Part shown: in pieces, positions 1 to 12,116 of the stretch
How the letters are laid out: every line of letters begins with the position of its first letter
How positions within the stretch are numbered: the stretch's first letter is position 1
Assembly: GCF_000002595.2 (NCBI RefSeq)
Contig: NC_057020.1
Coordinates: 763,512 to 827,511 of the forward strand
Origin: Chlamydomonas reinhardtii
Lineage: Eukaryota; Chlorophyta; Chlorophyceae; Chlamydomonadales; Chlamydomonadaceae
Direction: 5' to 3'
Length of the DNA: 64,000 bases
Translations under genes and position numbers: made by a program
The notes under the pieces: generated by a model
What the model saw: the letters and a program-made list of their open reading frames with translations, nothing else
What the model was told of the DNA's origin: nothing
Database searches by the model: none

Positions 1-1372
1 GACCAGCTGCCCGGGCTTCGCGGCGTGGGGACCTACAACCGGTTTGGGTTCCGCAAGCTGCCGGTGTTGCTGGCGGCTGCAAAGGTGATGGGGCTGCCGC
101 GTGTGCTGGAGCTGCAGCACGGCGAGTGGCGCTGCCGCGAGGCAGCGTCTGCCGTTGGCGCGGCCACAGCAGCAGAGGCAGCGGTGGGTGCGGCGGCGGC
201 GGTGGACGGTGGCACGGCGCCTCTTGGTCAGGGCGTGGCAAGCCAGCTGCAGCAGCTGCGGCTGGGTGCTGATTGCGGCGGCGGCGGCAATGGTGGTGGC
301 GGCGGGCTGCCGCTGCACCTGGACACCGCCACACCTGAGGAGGTGCTGCGGGAGGCCGTGGAGCGGCTGTGGGCGGAGATGGAGCATGGCAGCAGTGCTG
401 AGGCGGCGGCGGGAAGGACCTGCACAAGTGGCGGCGGCGGCTGCGGGAACAGTAGCGGCACTGCGCGTCTGACAAGGGCGGTGCTTGCCCTGCGCGGAAC
501 TCTGCCGCCTGCGCCAGAGAAAGCCCAATGTGACGCGGATTGGGATGATTGGCTTCAGCAGGCGACGAGCTCATGCTTCGCCACAACTCCTGCCCCAGCT
601 TTGGCCGACGGGGCACAGCCGCCAGCAGCTGGGCTTGGCCCGGGGGCTACGAGCACAGCGGTCCAGCAGGCGCCACTGCCCAACCTGCGCTGCAGTGTGC
701 GCTACGGCACGCACATCGCGGCGCCGGGTGTGGGCCTGCTGCTGCTTGATTGCCCGTCGCTTGCGGTCGCTGAGCAGTTGGTTGCGCATGTGCGGGTCGG
801 TGGCGCTGGCGCAGTGGCGGCGCTGGTGGTCCAGGAGCGCGCGGCGGACTGCGCTGGGTCCGCCCATGCCGGCGCCGCCCTCAAACATCATGTCTTTCAG
901 GTACCGTATGCTTTGCGCAGTGCGCAGTGTCTCGCGCGCATCGGCTTCTCGTGGGTGCACGCGCCTGCGGCCCCTACCAATGCACATAGCACACATATCT
1001 GTATCTGCCATCATCCCCTGCATGATGCAGGTCCTCGAGGAGGTGTGGGCCCGGCCTGCGTCCATAGCCGCCACCGCTGGCGGCGGCGGCCCTGCTAGCG
1101 GCGGCCCTGCTAGCGGCGGCAGTCGGGTCGACGAGGTGGTGTTGGGGCGGGTTGAGCGGCTGCTGGCGCTTGACAGGGGCGTGCGGGGGCTGTGGTCATA
1201 CGCTGCGTTCTCATTGGAGGACTCGGGCGACGGCAGCGACGACTCGGATGATGTGTACTACGGCTACGGGGCGCGGCACTACTACGACCCGTACGACAAT
1301 GACGAGCTTGACGACGGCGGTGGGCGCGAGGGGGGGTACGACGACTACGATTTTGATGGTGGCGAGTTCTGA
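1..1372 (+). CDS. 3' end of an unrecognised protein with an acidic Tyr/Gly/Asp tail (partial)
   Basis: Open from base 1 (reading Asp-Gln-Leu-Pro-Gly) to a stop at 1370-1372, so the 5' part lies outside the window. Two exons are visible, 1-900 and 1031-1372, joined in phase 0 by a GT-AG intron of 130 bp (901-1030). The visible part starts with a conserved-looking stretch (GTYNRFGFRKLPVLLAAAKV), then long Ala/Gly-rich linkers, then a more ordered piece (NLRCSVRYGTHIAAPGVGLL) before the intron. The last 60 residues are very acidic and rich in Tyr, Asp and Gly (DDSDDVYYGYGARHYYDPYD). I recognise no family. The Ala/Gly/Gln insertions are typical of Chlamydomonas proteins. A TGTAA poly(A) signal at 1592-1596 would give a 3' UTR of about 220 bases. 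Confidence 0.6.
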
Positions 1373-2446
1373 CACAGGAAGGCGGGCGGACGTCACATCG
1401 TGTACTCATCGCATTTGTAGCGAGTTCTGCTCAAGTCTGTTGTTTGCGAGTTGCGGGCATGACTGCGCGTGTACGGTGCATGGGGCGGGCTGCTAAGGCC
1501 GAGTTGGGTCGAGCGTGCAGGCCAGTGTTGTGGAAAGGATGTGATAGCGAAGCACTGGCAGAGAGTCGTGTGGGACGGTGGCAGAATCCTGTGTAACAGA
1601 AGTACAGTGCGCTCCACGGGTGCGATATGCCCCCACGGTATTAATGCCATTCGTGGCTCTCGCCAACGCCGCGTAACAGAAGTACAGAAGCTCGATTTAC
1701 ATATGCCTCCCTCCCGCATTCCAGAACTCCCTAGCTGCCTCAATGGCTTCCCACAGTCTCCCTCGGTCTTACTAACCGTGCCCCAGGTGCCAAGCTCACT
1801 CGTCTCTCTTGTGTGCCAGGATGCCCCTTGCACCGGCACCTCTCGCGTTCATGTCCACAGACCTGCACGTGCGCGCGCACAACGCGTCCACACGACTTGT
1901 GAATTGCACCGACCGTGCCGACCGCAGCACCGCACGGCAACACGCTAAACCCACACCTAATGCGTAAAGCGCACACGGGCGCTCATAAGTTTCTGGACAG
2001 CAGTCTACTCACACACGCGGCTGGCAGGCCCGCCGGCTACGCGAGAGCATCACGCCAGCTGTGCGCCTGCCGATACCGCGCCCCGCGTCCTGGCGGTGCA
2101 CCTCCTGCCGCACACTACTACCCGGTAGCTCCCCTGTTGACCCCTTGACTAGACCCTAGGCCCGACCGACCAGGCCATCCTCTGTAGTAGGGTTTGAAGT
2201 TCAGCCCTTATGCAACAGGATGGCACCACGAACCACCCCGCGCACTCCACCAGGGCCAGCCCAGCACCCTACGCAACGCTCGACAGCAGGCGACGACCGC
2301 AGCCCGCCACAGCGCCCGGTGGATGGGCGCTGAGGTCTCCCTCCCTCCGCCGCGCGCCTGCACCACTCGTCCACCGCCCACCTGCACCTACCCGCCCCCT
2401 CCCCCTGCTCCTGCTCCGCAGCACCGCGCCGCGACAGCCGCGCGCT
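1373..2446. other. Convergent 3' UTRs / intergenic
   Basis: This lies between the stop of the left-edge gene (+) and the stop of the DnaJ gene (-). It holds TGTAA at 1592-1596 on the + strand and its complement TTACA at 1697-1701, which could serve the minus-strand DnaJ transcript. No other coding sequence is supported. Confidence 0.5.
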
Positions 2447-5122
2447 TTACTGCTGCGCGCACTGCACGCGTTGCCCGCGCGGCATGTCGTCGTCATCGTC
2501 ATCCGACTCGTAGCTGGCGCCCGCGCTCTTGCCCACGTTCACACGGCTCTTGAGCTCCTGCTCAATGTCGGCCACGTTGGTGATGCGGTGCACCTCCTCC
2601 GCCTCGTCCGTGTCCATGGCCGCGCCGTTGTTTTGCGACGCCGCCGCCGGCAGCGCGCCGCGAATGGCGGCGGCCTGTGCCGACGTGACGGACTCGGGGA
2701 AGTCCACGTTGAAGCGCACGTACATGTTGCCCTTCATGAATGGCCGGCCCTGGAAGGGCATGCCCTCGTCCGGCAGGCACTTGAATGTCCCGGGCTTGAT
2801 CACCTCGCCTGTGGTGGTAGGGGTAAGGAGGAGGGGCGCGAGGGAGGGAGGGTGCGATGGTGGTGGCTGCTGGGAGCGGAGCTGCAGGCGCGTGGGCTTT
2901 CCTTGGCACGCCGGCTCTAAGATGGCCGGTGAGCCCACGCCCCGCCCCCGTGGCATCCGTAAGCATGCCGCCAAGCCCCTTTTCCTCCTCACTCGAACGG
3001 CTCGCCTGGACCATGTGCCAAGCCCTGCTCCCGCTTCGCGTTCAACCCCAGCTCCTCAGCCCCGCCCGCCCACCCCTTGTTCCCCTTCGTTCTGGGGCTC
3101 GAGCCAATTTCTCAGCCCAGTTCGCACCCCCACACCCTCTGCCGCCCGCTGCACCCACCCTCGGGGATGGTCACGCGCAGCAAGCGGCCGTCCAGGTGCT
3201 TGAAGTTGAAGGTGCAGCCCGTGAGCGCCTCGCGCAGCGAGATGTGCCGCTCCATCACCAGGTCCACGCCCGCGCGCTGGAACACGTCGTGCTCCTTCTG
3301 CACGATCACCAGGATGATGTCGCCGGGCGCCAGGCCCGGCTCCGTGCAGCCCGCCTCGCCGCGCAGCACGATGCGGCTGCCGTGCTTCATGCCCGGCTCG
3401 ATGTGCACCTCGAACGTCTTCTTGTCAGACACCAAGCACTTGCCCTTGCAGGCCGTGCAGGAGTCACCTGGGCGGAGGGGGAGGGCGAAGGGAGAGGAGG
3501 AGGAGAGTTGGGTTGATGTGGGTCGGGCCGGGTATGGGGTGTGGATGCGTTGCGTTGCGTTGGCTGGATGCTTTGGGTCGGCTGAGCCCGCAAGACGCGG
3601 TACGCAGACAATGATACCGCATGACTGTACGCGTAAGGCTTCTCATCGTCAGCTGCTGGTGTCTGACACCGTGCTGCTGCAGGTCTGGTCTGGTCATCAG
3701 CTCCGTATGGTTTGTGGTCTGTGCAAATGCCCAACTCGCGCACCGCAACCTACGCGTGTTTATTATGCCTTCCTCCAGCCCCGTGTCCCACATCAGAGAC
3801 GCCCAACGCCCGCTCCACTTCTGGGATGCCTCGCACCCTCTCCGTTCTGAGTTTGCCCCAGCCCCCTCCCCGCCGCTTACTGGGTGGGCAGTTGTATCCG
3901 GAGCCGGCGCAGCCCGAGCAGCGCGACTGGATCTGCTGCATCATGCCCGGGCCCAGCGGGCGCAGGTGCACCTGCACACCCGTGCCTTGGCAGGTCTGCG
4001 CGGGGCGGAGGGAAATGGCCATTGGTGCATGCGGGCTGGTTAGGCGCGGCGGCAACGTCATAAACGAGAGCTGGCAGTAATTGCGAACATGACCACACAG
4101 AACCTGCATAGCTGCGCTGGAGGTTCAACCTCCAACCGTTTAGCCAGCAAGCGGTGCACGACACCCCGCTAGGCACCTTCCGCCTGTGGTGGCTGGTGCA
4201 ACACCCCTCGCGCAACATCCATTACCCCAATCGCCGTGCTTACGTTGCACTCGTAGCGCTTTCCGGACTTGGAGCCGGAGCCCTTGCAGCCGTCGCAAGG
4301 CAGCTGCCGCGACATGGACAGCTTCCTGCAGGGCCACGTCAGTCCGCGCAAGGTCAAGCGACATGCCGATGCACATGTGCGTGTAGATGCACCCCTGCAG
4401 ACGTCTTCCATCATCTCAAAAGCCGCACACCGGCCCCTGAAGCCTTCCGCGGAGCTTGTACTCACTTGGTGCCGCCCGCGTAAAGGTCCTCGAGCGGGAC
4501 CTGCAGCTTGTGCACCACATCCTCGCTCTTGCGCTCGCGCTGCCGGCGTCCACCTCCGCCTCCGCCCATACCGAACATCTGCTCGAACAGGTCGGACATG
4601 CCACCGCCGTGGCCGCCAGCGTTGCCCATGCCCTCCTTGATAGCGTCCTCGCCATACTGTCGCGGGGGGTGCCGTGGAAAGGTCGGTAAGCGCGCCAACG
4701 CAAAGCCACCAGCGACAGCGCACCCGGGCCGCGTACCTGGTCGTAAATTTCCCTCTTCTTGGGGTCTTTTAGCACGTCGTAGGCCTCGTTGATCTCCTTG
4801 AACTTATCAGGGTCGCCGCCTGCGTAAATCCCGCCGCCCGTTTGTAAGCTCAGAGGAGCACCTTTCGCCATTTTAAGCCCTTCCCTTGGCAAGCCATAGC
4901 AAAAGCCTCACCCTTGTCGGGGTGCAGCTTCAAAGCCAGCTTCCTGTGCGCCTTCTTGATCTCATCAGGGTCTGCATCCTTGCTAACGCCCAGCAGCTCA
5001 TAGTAGCGGCTGTTGTTGCTCTTCTTAGGCCCTGCTGCTGGGCCCCCGCGGCCACCGCCTGGCATTTCTCCAAAGCCCCCGGGCATACCGCCCATCCCGC
5101 CGAACGGGAACCCTCCAAACAT
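2447..5122 (-). CDS. DNJ1: Type I DnaJ/HSP40 co-chaperone with C-terminal CAQQ prenylation box
   Basis: J-domain co-chaperone that stimulates HSP70 ATPase and delivers unfolded clients, probably in the cytosol. Seven exons on the minus strand: 5122-4912, 4819-4737, 4656-4466, 4325-4244, 3995-3881, 3467-3159 and 2808-2447. They give 450 aa with every junction in frame and GT-AG. The J domain starts near residue 39 (YYELLGV) with HPD at 67-69. It is followed by a Gly/Met-rich linker and all four zinc repeats: [24 protein letters not shown] and CTACKGKC. Next come the client-binding C-terminal domain and an acidic tail. The protein ends in CAQQ, the same farnesylation box as plant cytosolic type I DnaJ proteins. 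The first 35 residues are a Gly/Phe/Met/Pro-rich extension ([16 protein letters not shown]) longer than in plant homologues. The family call is firm; the symbol is my recollection of C. reinhardtii naming. Confidence 0.93.
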
Positions 5123-6568
5123 TGTTATACTTTACGATTCTAAATGCAACTTAAGTACGTGACTTTGCAGGACACCTGTTAGTGCTCAGGGTCGATGTTT
5201 GGGCTGAGGTCCCGAGGGAATGGGCCGCGCCTCGGCCCTAGAAGCGCCGCGAAGCCCTGCCGTTTCGCGAGACCTGTGCCCCTCGCCTGTGTCCGGGTGC
5301 TATGCACTGCAGATTTTCACTATGTTTCACTCCCAAAGCCTACAAAACCGCACGCAGCACACAGAACCGAGTCGCACGCAGATCCTCACGGTCTTCCTTC
5401 CCTGCCTGCGTAGAGCTGTGCCTGGAATAAAGGATATGTACCTAGATGCTCCGCCTGCATCAGCCAGTGTGGAATGGGACGTCGAGGATTGCTTGGGAAA
5501 GCCTGGCTGCCCAAAGGCCGCGTGTGGTGGCTCCTCGACGGCGTGGGCGTTGGGTGCTACCGAGGCTTACTACCGGCCGCCAGCGGCCTCCCCGGGAGGT
5601 ATTCATGGCCAGTGGAAGTTGAGCTGCCAGCTGTGCGTGTTGGCCCCGACATATGACTTGTGGTTAGACAGTCCGGCTTCTGGCCAAAGCGCTCCGGAGT
5701 ATGCCAAGGCCCGACCACCTCTGCTGCCTGCGTCCTCGGGGAGTGCTTGTTTGGATTCCACACAACAGGCGGCGGGGCTCATAATCCATTGCATGTGTAG
5801 CTGTGTGGGAAGCGGGCTGCGGGAAAGTGGCACGTGGTTCCTGCACCTGCCCGCTGCAGTGCTGCAGTTGAGAGGTGGGGCACGAATGGCATGGCGCGGC
5901 CGCACGCCACAGCACGCCAGGTGCTTGCGCAGAACCCGTTGCCAGGCTGCACCGTGATAAGCAGCGAGCCAGCGACTATTATGCGCGAGATGTTGGGACT
6001 ACAGAACGCTACCGGCCTACAGAGCCCGGTGTTTCTCAACACCACCCAAAACGGCACACCCGCTGCCAACTTAACATGACAGCACCAACAACTCTCCGGG
6101 CTGTCCGGCGTCCTGCCGAGTCGGGGGCCCTAGCCGGGGACCGCTGCTACCGCAGCTATTGTTGATCTCATGCACTAACCTTCAGGGGACCTGCTCATCA
6201 GTTTGCTCTACGTCTCCCCCATACTTGACCTCGCGTCCGCGACCATGGCCGGAGTTCGGCTTGGCGGGCTTTTGCCGGTCACAGTAACGCACGCCGCTCC
6301 ATCACCGGGCGCCGATCAGGGGGTTGCGCCCCCCCCCCCAACACTGTTGCGTCTGCACGCCGTTCCCAAGCTGCCCCTCATTGACCTCCGCTCCCTCATC
6401 CTGGGGTGTGGGGCGTGGGTGTGGGGTGTCAGTGTGTGATTGATGACAACAGCTGCTGTGGTGACCTGGTCCAAAGTGGCAGAGGCCGCACCCCCATCTG
6501 GATGAAGAGCTGCCGGGAGTGAGGGCGCAACGCCACGGCTCTCTGGCAACGACAGACGCCGCGACAGA
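5123..6568. other. Intergenic: DnaJ upstream region and 3' flank of the next gene
   Basis: Contains the DnaJ promoter/5' UTR (adjacent to 5122) and the 3' flank of the minus-strand gene ending at 6569. A + strand open frame at 5220-5957 has no recognisable domain or convincing codon pattern. No heat-shock element cluster was obvious by eye. A poly-C run lies at 6331-6339. Confidence 0.4.
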
Positions 6569-9339
6569 CTACCGCACTGCCGGGCCGTCTGCGTTTTCTG
6601 CTGCTGCTGTTAGTGGTTCCGGGGCTCCTGCACGTGGCGGGTGGTGCGAGTGGGGTGGCAGCTGCGGCCGGCCTGACACTGCCTCAATGATGGGCGACGC
6701 AGCATGCCCAGCAGGCGTGCAGCCGCCACCGCCGCCACCGTCACCACCACCGCCGTCGTTAGGTGGCAAGCCCAGCTCAAGCCCGGGCCTCGGGGACGGC
6801 GGGGCCTCAGCGCCGCCGGCTGTAGGCGGCGTGATCCGGCGCCGCCGCCGCATGATGGCCTCTTGCGTTGCCGGCGGGTCCTGCAGGTGCTCCCATTGAC
6901 CCAGACGGGGACTCGTGACCAGAGGCGCTGATGGGGAAGCTGTGCGTTCCGGCGGGTCGGGCGGGGCAGCAGCAGCCGACGCCGATGCCGCCGTGGGCGT
7001 CAGGCCGGAGAAAGAGAGCCCGCCGCCTGGGCCCTCCGGCCCTGCATGACTGCCAGCGGCTGTGGGCAGTGCCGCTGATGGCGTCTTGGCGCCGCCAACG
7101 CCCGCAGCTACTGGTCCCTTGGCTAGCACTGCCGGCGACGAGTTCACATCCCCGCAGCGTACCGCCAGCTCCACACCCCGCTGGACACCGCCCGGCTTCT
7201 TACTCGCGTCGCCACTGCCGACAACGCCAACGCCGCCAGCACCTGGGGCGCCTGCTTGCACAAGCTCCCTGCCTGCGGCCCAGCCGTACCTGGGGCCCTT
7301 GCCGCCGGCCCCGCGCGCTGCTGCAGCTCCCAGGCGGCGTGGTGATACCGGCGGCGGCGGGGGCGGCAGCACTCGCACCGACCGCGAGGGCTGCAGGTGC
7401 TCGTCCCCGTCCGCCACCTGCCACTGACCCTCAGTGGCGCTGCCGCCCGCACCCGTCAGCACACGCCGCAGCCACTGCGACAGCGACAACCCCTTGCCAC
7501 CACCCGCATCCGCATCCCCAGCCGCCTCCCCGTCAGCGTTTGGCGGCGGGAAGTGGAAGGCTGCACGCCGGCTGCGGCGCTGCCGCGCCGCGCGCCGTGC
7601 GGCCACCGTCACGCCTACCAGCGCCAAAATAAGCAGACACGCTCCCACCGCGCCCACCGCGGCCCCCACCACGACGGCGCGGTTACCGCCGCCACCGCCA
7701 CTCCCCTGGCTGCTGCTGCTGCCGCTGCTGTTGCTGTCACTGCTGCCGGTTGATGTGCTAGGAGCAGGAGAAGGAGCAGCGGAGGACGAGGGCGCTGAGA
7801 CGGGGTCATGGTCCGGGTCTGAAGCGGCGACGCCAACACCGCCGCTCTGCTGGGGAGCGATGCCGGTGCTGGCGCCGGTGCTTTCCCCTGCTGCCACCAC
7901 CATCCCACCAACTGCAGTGGATGCCGCGCTGCCAACCTGGCCGGTGCCGCCAGCAGCTGCGTTGGGACCAGCCGCCACAGCGCCACCGCCGTTGCTGCTA
8001 CTACTGCTGGTGCCGCCGGCGCTGCTATCCCCGCCGCCGGCCACTAGCTCTGTTGCAATGTAGGGTGGAGGGAAGGGCAGCCCCAGGGACGCGAGCCTGT
8101 CGACCCAGGCTCCATTGCTACTGTCACGGGTGGTGGTGGTGGTGGTGGTGGTGGTGTTGCCAAAGGCGGCACGCAGTCGGGCCGCTGTGGCCGGGGGGTC
8201 GGGTGTGCGCACTGCGTAGACCACCTGGGCGAGCGAGGGTGAGGGACAGGCAGGGGCACGGCCGCACACAGTAGCAGCAGGGGCGCGGTGTGGACTCGGT
8301 GCGTGTGCACGTGCGTGCTGCTGCATCATCAGCTGGTGAGCGCCTGCGGTCACTACCGTTTGAGTGAGTGACGCATCAAGGTGCCGCGAAATGCAAGGCA
8401 ACGTAACACGGTGCTTGTATATGTTGACTGTGCAATGGATTTCTCCAGGACGTACCAGCACGGATCCGGACACATTTCCGGCGGTGTTGGTCACTGCCGC
8501 CGCCGCCGCCACCTCCTGCTGCTGCGCCCGCCGCCTCCTGCTGCCAGGACTGGATCCCGAGCTGTCAGTTACAGCAACACCGGCGCCGTCCACACCAGCG
8601 GCGCCCATGGCGCCGAACGCGGCGATGTCTGCGTTGCTAGCGGTACCGGTGATGTCGGCGCTGTCGGGTGGCGGCGCGGGCACATCCACTGCCGCCAGCA
8701 GCTGCACGGCCGCCGCCGGCACACCCGCCACGTCAGCAAGGGCGGCGGCCAGCGGCGCGGCGAGGCGCTGGCGCACGTCAGTGCTGTTCATGCCTGTGGC
8801 CAGCGGGTGTTGACGCAGAGCAGGGGAGAGGGAGTGCGGCTGAGAAGAGATGGAGGTGAGAATGCAGGGGGCCCCTCAGCCGTTTGAGAGATTGTGAGAG
8901 CGGGAGCCAGCAATGCCATGGGGAAAGCTGGAATGCAGTGGTGTGGGTGCTTTAGCCACAGCTCTGACCAAACGCAATGCACATGACCGCACAGAATCGA
9001 ACCACACGCGTGTCATAACACACTTACCCGCCAGCTCCATTCTGACCACCACCACACCCACGTCGCCTCCTCCGCTCCCGCTGTTACTGCCACCACTGCC
9101 GCTGCTACTGATGCTGCTGCTGCTGCAGGCGCTGCTGAAGTAGGTCTTCAGGGCGGCGGTGGCGGCGGCGCTGCCCTCGCCTGCCTCCAGCGCCAGGCGG
9201 CACAGGGGGTCGCCGGCGGCACACAGGCGGGTGCGGGCCAGAGCGCAGCTGGGCGAGAACGGGTCCTGCAGGCGTGTGATGCACGTGTGCATGTGTGCAC
9301 GGTATGCATGCGCGCGTAAGTGCGTGCGCGTGTGCGTGC

Positions 9340-9416
<77 letters not shown>

Positions 9417-11690
9417 TGCGAGGAAGCGGTATTCGGAGGTTCCATGCGGTTCCGGCAAACCTGAAGCCGTGTGAAGGGTGTTATTTAAGCTGGGCGGCCA
9501 GCTGTGTAGGGGCGGCCACCACTCCGTTATCCAGTGCCGGTACCTCTCCTTGCCTGCGCCAGTGTGCGCACTGCCACACTGGCTGTGCCCGCCGTGACTG
9601 GCCCATGCACAAGCAGGGGGCCGGGTGCCGCCGCCGCTGTCACTCCCTCCCTCTCTCCCTACCTGCTTACCTGTGCGCACTGGCAGAAGGACGGTGCAGC
9701 CAGGGCCCCTGGGAAGCACACCCGCCCCAGCTGGCCGTAGAGCCCTTGCAGCCGCGGACCACTCAGCCGCGGAGTGCCCGGGCGCGCAGTGGTGGTGGCG
9801 CTACCACTGATAATGCTGCTACTGCCGTTACTACTGATGCTGATGCTGCTACTGCTGCCGGCTACGCTGCCACTGCCGGTGCTAGTTCCGTTGCTGTCTT
9901 GCTGCAGTAGCGGAGCGGCGAGGGAGCAGAAGGGCTGCACAGAGCTGCCACCGCTACTATTGCCCTTGCTGATACTGCCATTGCCTGAGTTCACAGCGGA
10001 CAAGGCAGCCGAAGCGCCATCGCTGCCAGCCAGCAACAGGCGGCTGCGGCTGCGGCGGCTGCGGCGGCGCACGCTGCTCTGCGGCAGCCCTTGCAGCCTG
10101 CTCAGCTCCTGCTGTGTCTGCAGTGTCTGCTGCCGCTGCTGCTGCTGCAGGCCCGCCATCACGGCCGCCGCCACGGCCTCTGTGCTGCTGCCGTCATCCA
10201 AGACGGGTGTGGCAGCAGCGGCGGTAGCGGCAGTACTTGGTGGCGCAGGTGTTTGCGGTGCTGACAGCGGCACCACGGCAGCACCGTCGGTGCCACCACC
10301 GCTACTGCCACCACCACTACTGCTGCTGTCACTGCTGCTGTCACTGCATGCGGCTGACACAGACGCTCGGCACTGCTCCGAGGCAAGGCCGAGGTAGGCA
10401 CAGATGCAGGTGGCAGGGATGGGGCCTAGCTCCGACGCAGCCGCCGGCCCCTCCCCTGCTGACGGAGCTGCAGCAGCGGCACCCGTGCTGCCACTGCCAC
10501 TGCCACTGCTGCTGTTGGTGCCCGGTGCAGACGGCGGGGTGGCCGCGGCAGCAGCATCAGACGGCGGCCGTGCTGGCGGCGCCCGGCCAGTTGAGATGGG
10601 CGGACACACACGCTGCAAACAGGCCGGGGTTGTGGCGGGTCTAAGTCATAACGCAGGGTTACACGCGTGGTGCCGTGCGTTTCCTTGTGGCTAGAGTGCT
10701 AACCCAGGATCAACCCACCTGGGCGTACGATGCCAGGAGCTGAGCAAACGTGGCGCCTGCGGCAGTAGCAGCAGTGGCGGCAGTGGCGGCGGATGCGGAC
10801 TCGCACAGTAGGCTGCCGGGCGCCAGGCGGCACAGCAGCTCGCCGGCGGCGGCGCAGTCGGCGGCGGCGGTGGCGGTGTTGGGACGGGCGCATGCGCAGA
10901 TGGGACTCCTGTGCGGCGGGTAAGGGGAGCGGGGGCTCGCACGTCGACGGTGGTTGTGTCTGTGTGTGTCCCTTCGCCTCTATGCTTCGTCCGCGTTCCG
11001 CATAGTGTGCTTTCGGACAAACATGTGCATCCGCTTTGCCATAGCGCCGCAGCATTCCACAACATCACACAGCATCACACCGCCCGCCGGACCAGTGGGC
11101 GCTATGGTGCACGCACCCGCCACGCACAGCAGCTGCATGCTGGCCACTCGGCCGCAGGGGCCTCACCGGAACTGTGATGCTGCGGTCCACGCAGGCCAGC
11201 TGACCGGCCAGATGCCACCAGCTCCGCCACCACCTCCACCTGTGCCGCCACCATCGCCCGCGGGTGCAGGTAGCACGGCTGTCTGGGCCTGCAAGGAGAC
11301 GACAGCGGGGACCGGCCGCAAGGGACCTATTAGGGGACAGGCTAAGGCTGGGTGACCAAGGGGAGAGGTGTTCTGGTAGGTGCGTCCTCAGGCCGTGGCA
11401 ATGCTGGGCAATGCAAGCGAAAGGCGAGCTGCTCTCTCACGCACGGAGCCGCTTGCAAGTGCTTGGGATGGAGACCTCACATGGGCAGCTGCGGCTTGAG
11501 CGCTGCCGGCAGCGGGGGCCGCGGAGGCACGGAATGTCAGGCAGCCGAGCAGTAGCAGTAGCTGCAGCAGTAGCAGCAGCGGGGCCGCAGCCCCCAGGTC
11601 GCCGGGATGGCGCCGCGCTTGCTGCTGTGCGCACGCATCAGTTCCGGTTCCAGGGCAGTGGCGACAGGGGCGCGCTGGCTGGGCCGCCAT
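6569..11690 (-). CDS. Predicted secreted/type I single-pass membrane protein with Cys modules and Ser/Gly-rich linkers
   Basis: Seven exons on the minus strand: 11690-11481, 11288-11167, 10908-10719, 10612-9671, 9265-9028, 8793-8456 and 8224-6569. They read continuously for about 1231 aa and all junctions are GT-AG and phase-consistent. Exon 1 gives an in-frame ATG and a strong signal-peptide core of ten leucines interrupted by one Gln (residues about 33-46) followed by ASA|AP. The extracellular part has short repeated modules such as ICACARPN...DCAAAGELLCRL and SCALARTRLCAAGDPLCRL, plus CICAYLGLASEQC and FCQCAQ. Between them lie long Ser/Gly/Thr/Ala linkers. A membrane segment (AVVVGAAVGAVGACLLILAL) is followed by a basic stop-transfer ARRAARQRRSRR and a Pro/Gly/Ala-rich cytoplasmic tail. 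I recognise no family; a cell-surface or receptor-like role is an inference. The intron between exons 4 and 5 carries a (TG)n microsatellite. Confidence 0.65.
9320..9414. repeat. (TG)n microsatellite
   Basis: Impure TG/GCG repeats grade into a perfect (TG)n run ending at 9414. The tract lies inside the intron 9266-9670 of the putative membrane protein gene. The His-Thr and Cys-Val reading frames across it are meaningless. Confidence 0.95.
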
Positions 11691-12116
11691 CCGCGGCTGG
11701 GGGCGCGCGCGGGACCGCGCCGGCAGGACTTGCAAGAGACAGTACGAAGGCTGGTCAGGGTGGGTCGGGAGGTTGAGGGACCTGCTGTGTCTGTGGGGAC
11801 CGCGCCGCAGGAGGGAAGTGGGCGTCTGGTGGAGGGGTTGGGAGACCTGCTGCCAGACCTGCGTTTGTGGGGGCGAATATTAAGGAAACGCCCAAGCGGT
11901 TAAAGAGGATTGCTGTAAAAGGCAAAAGTGGTTTCGGTACACAGGATTATGGGACAGAACCGAAACACCTGCCAGCGGTCTCGGTCAGACCAAACTGCCG
12001 GCACGTCACGCCCATCACAAATCGGCTCCAGCTCAGGGCTTCCGACCCTTGTTTCCTACTTTGTTATTCATCCATAATCGCTCCACACAAGACATCATCA
12101 ACATTTTCCTCAAGCC

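Noticed and set aside
5220-5957. 245-codon open frame upstream of the DnaJ gene
   Set aside because: No recognisable domain, overlaps the DnaJ 5' flank, and open frames of this length are common by chance in GC-rich DNA.
9105-9719. His-Thr and Cys-Val repeat open frames across the (TG)n tract
   Set aside because: They are pure microsatellite translations inside an intron of the minus-strand membrane-protein gene.
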